The position numbers and the translations under genes were made by a program. DNA of 64,000 nucleotides from Volucribacter amazonae (GTDB lineage: Bacteria > Pseudomonadota > Gammaproteobacteria > Enterobacterales > Pasteurellaceae). Below the pieces are notes generated by a model. The model ran no database searches. It worked only from the letters and a program-made list of their open reading frames with translations, and was not told the DNA's origin. Every line of letters starts with the position of its first letter. Positions within the stretch are counted from its first letter, which is position 1. Below, piece by piece: positions 62,120 to 64,000 of this stretch. The stretch lies in assembly GCF_029783845.1 (NCBI RefSeq), contig NZ_LWID01000001.1, positions 62,001 to 126,000 of the forward strand. Direction: 5' to 3'.

Positions 62120-62380
62120 ATTGTTGTGTTTTCCTTTTTTATCACGAGAATAATAATCTTGTAAAGTAGAATGTTAAATGATTTTATATTCATTATTTAT
62201 GAATAAAAATTCATTTAAAAATGACCGCACTTTTTGCTTATTTTATAGTCGTTCCAATTAAAAATGTGGCAAGATGATAACAATAAGATTGTTAAAGTGC
62301 GGTTGGTTTTTAAATTATTCTTCACTTTCATTTCTCCGTTATTGCTAACGGTTTTCGCCCCCTTTTACAAAGGGGACGAC

Positions 62381-62549
62381 CTACTTTCTTTACTCGTGTA
62401 AAGAAAGTAGGCAAAGAAACACGCCCCTAGAAAAAGCCTTTATCCAGCCTTTCACTAAGAACGATATACGAATAATTTTGGAACTCGCTACGCTCAAACA
62501 GCCAAAATTATTCTATCGTTCTAAGTTTAGGCTGGGGCTTTTTAAGGGG
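62381..62549. repeat. Two-hairpin structured block, candidate repeat or ncRNA
   Basis: First hairpin: CTACTTTCTTTAC (62381-62393) with GTAAAGAAAGTAG (62398-62410), 13 bp perfect, four-base loop. Second, nested: CCCC (62424), AAAAAGCC (62431-62438), CCAGCCT (62444-62450), AAGAACGATA and AATAATTTTGG (to 62481) pair in order with CCAAAATTATT (62502-62512), TATCGTTCT, AGGCTGG (62529-62535), GGCTTTTT (62536-62543) and GGGG (62546-62549). The result is one stem of about 126 nt. No open frame explains it. Confidence 0.65.
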
Positions 62550-62593
62550 TAAGGGAGCGTTATTTGCTTTCTTAGTTTTATAGTCAATTAAAA

Positions 62594-62628
62594 TAAAAAA
62601 ACGGTCAAAAATTTTTGTATTTTTGACC
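62594..62628 (-). terminator. Terminator of cysB with embedded uptake signal
   Basis: GGTCAAAAAT (62603-62612) pairs with ATTTTTGACC (62619-62628); on the minus strand GTTTTTTT follows. An uptake signal (ACCGCACTTT, from 62626) overlaps the stem. It lies 36 bases past the cysB stop. Confidence 0.9.
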
Positions 62629-62663
62629 GCACTTTATTTCACAAAAGATGAACGCAAAGCTAC

Positions 62664-63635
62664 TTATTTGACTTCTAAGGTAATTCCATCAAATAATTTT
62701 TGAATCGCTGTATTATCACGCAATTTTTCTGCTTTCTCCACCTGAGTACGGGTAAGATGTGGTGAGAAGTATTGAATAAAATCATACATATAATTGCGTA
62801 AGAAGGTGCTGTGTTTAAAGGCTATTTGGGTGGTGCTGGCTTTAAATAAATGGCTTGCATCTAACGCAAGTAAATCAGAATCCGCTTGCGTATGTGCCAT
62901 TGATGCCATAATGCCTACCCCAAGTCCCAAACGGACATAAGTTTTAATCACATCAGCATCAGTGGCAGTAAAGACAATGTTAGGCAAAATCCCTGCTTTA
63001 TTAAAGGCATAATCAAGATCGGATACACCTGTGAAACCAAAAGTATAGGTTACTAAGGGATATTTACCTAATTCTTCAATGGTTAAATTTTTACATTGTG
63101 CCAAAGGGTGATCGGACTTCACAATAACCGAACGATTCCACATATAGCAAGGCAATAGCACTACATCATCAAACAAATATTGTGCCTCAGTGGTAATCGC
63201 AAGATCCACTTCGCCAGATAATAAGGCATCATAAATCTGTGTTGGCGATCCTTGATGAACATGCAAACTCACTTCGGGATATTGTTTACAAAAGCGTTGA
63301 ATAATGCTTGGTAACATATAGCGAGCTTGGGTATTGGTTGTAGCAATACGAAGTACACCATGATTAGGGCGGGTATATTCATTAGCAATGGATTTAATTG
63401 CTTGCGTTTTTACTAAAATTTCTCGTGCAATTGTAATGATCTTTTCCCCTGCGGGGGTAACACTTTTAATATGTTTACCATTGCGTTCAAAAATTTCTAA
63501 ACCCAATTCATCTTCAAGTAAACGTACTTGTTTACTAATACCGGGTTGTGAGGTATATAACGCATTAGCCGCCTCAGTAACATTCAAATTTTGGTTGACG
63601 ATTTCAACAATATAGCGAAGTTGTTGGATTTTCAT
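62664..63635 (-). CDS. cysB: LysR-type regulator CysB
   Basis: About 323 residues. N-terminal winged helix MKIQQLRYIVEIVNQNLN, then EAANALYTSQPGISKQVRLL, matches CysB closely, and the ligand pocket keeps TTNTQARYMLP and TTEAQYLFDD. CysB activates cysteine and sulfate-assimilation genes with N-acetylserine. ATG 63635 was chosen (GGGTAAATGGCT upstream); the ATG at 63641 is too close to that site. Neighbour rluB is 18 bp upstream on the same strand. Confidence 0.93.
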   Translation of the reverse strand: MKIQQLRYIVEIVNQNLNVTEAANALYTSQPGISKQVRLLEDELGLEIFERNGKHIKSVTPAGEKIITIAREILVKTQAIKSIANEYTRPNHGVLRIATTNTQARYMLPSIIQRFCKQYPEVSLHVHQGSPTQIYDALLSGEVDLAITTEAQYLFDDVVLLPCYMWNRSVIVKSDHPLAQCKNLTIEELGKYPLVTYTFGFTGVSDLDYAFNKAGILPNIVFTATDADVIKTYVRLGLGVGIMASMAHTQADSDLLALDASHLFKASTTQIAFKHSTFLRNYMYDFIQYFSPHLTRTQVEKAEKLRDNTAIQKLFDGITLEVK

Positions 63636-63653
63636 AGCCATTTACCCATTCAA

Positions 63654-64000
63654 TTATTTATTTTTATAACGTTTGCTCATTTCTGAATAACGTTTAACTG
63701 CTCGACGTATTTTCGCTGTTTTAGGACGCCGTTTGGTTTTGGTCAAATCTAATTTACTTTCTGTTTCTGGGGGTAAATCCACTAACTGGCGTAAATAATT
63801 TACCGTAGCTAAATCCACCTCTTGCCAACCACCACGCGGTAAACTTTTGATTAATTTGATATTACCATAACGAATACGGATTAAACGGCTTACTTGCACC
63901 CCTTGTGATTCCCATAATCGTCTTACTTCACGATTGCGTCCTTCCATTAAGGTTACATCAAACCATTGGTTCATTCCAACACCGCCACTAACACTAATAC
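63654..64000 (-). CDS. rluB: 23S rRNA pseudouridine synthase RluB, C-terminal part
   Basis: The frame is open to the window edge; only the last ~115 residues are seen. NQWFDVTLMEGRNREVRRLW, VQVSRLIRIRYG and LPRGGW are the RluB/RsuA-type C-terminal blocks, and ETESKLDLTKTKRRPKTAKI leads into a basic tail ending KRYKNK. RluB modifies U2605 of 23S rRNA. The catalytic aspartate domain lies outside the window. Confidence 0.88.
   Translation of the reverse strand, partial: ISVSGGVGMNQWFDVTLMEGRNREVRRLWESQGVQVSRLIRIRYGNIKLIKSLPRGGWQEVDLATVNYLRQLVDLPPETESKLDLTKTKRRPKTAKIRRAVKRYSEMSKRYKNK

Overview
The window is a piece of a Pasteurellaceae chromosome. The evidence is dense scattering of the Haemophilus-type uptake signal (AAGTGCGGT or its complement, roughly two dozen copies), AT-rich DNA, a tmRNA whose tag reads ANDEQYALAA, and housekeeping proteins that all resemble the Haemophilus/Pasteurella/Actinobacillus group (e(P4) lipoprotein, ZapC, YchN, DsbD). 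The genus cannot be fixed from the sequence. A complete oxidative TCA branch (icd-acnB-gltA) separates it from H. influenzae as I know that species.

Layout. 1-9.3 kb: recB (5' part only), ychN, dsbD-ycfP, a ClC-family channel, a HAD phosphatase, an Lrp-type regulator divergent from an EamA transporter, and a GC-richer MFS transporter next to a dead IS1595/IS1016-type element. 9.7-16.8 kb: the icd-acnB-gltA cluster downstream of an SLC13/DASS transporter gene. 16.9-24.5 kb: zapC-pyrD, pepN, purEK and aspC. 24.7-27 kb: decayed DNA with a frameshifted small membrane-protein gene, a vgrG remnant of a type VI secretion system, and a DUF333 lipoprotein.

27.07-38.38 kb: an 11.3-kb P4-like integrative satellite inserted at the 3' end of ssrA. 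It carries a tyrosine integrase, two AlpA/excisionase-like regulators, an AntA-type and a Rha-type regulator, a duplicated Ash/Icd-like immunity region, an SF3 helicase, HicAB, and an unrecognised four-helix membrane protein. Two clusters of an 8-base iteron sit near its ends, a 28-bp direct repeat lies at both ends, and a run of unrelated perfect dyads (35.04-35.28 kb) is unexplained.

38.8-64 kb: core genes again: lysO, ybjD (OLD-family nuclease), dinB, a leucine-rich-repeat orphan, uvrB, tRNA-Asn, a Ca2+/cation antiporter, bioB, two BCCT transporters, grxD, a lemA-TPM operon, hel (e(P4)), ycgN, glnS, a TAXI-type TRAP transporter operon, cysB and rluB (3' part).

The most striking feature outside the satellite is a family of small palindromic repeats with TATAGTCG...CGACTATA ends. 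There are at least twelve recognisable copies in three size classes, all outside the satellite. They sit mostly at gene 3' ends, and in two cases they supply the stop codon or C-terminal residues of the neighbouring protein. Together with terminators and paired uptake signals they dominate the intergenic DNA.
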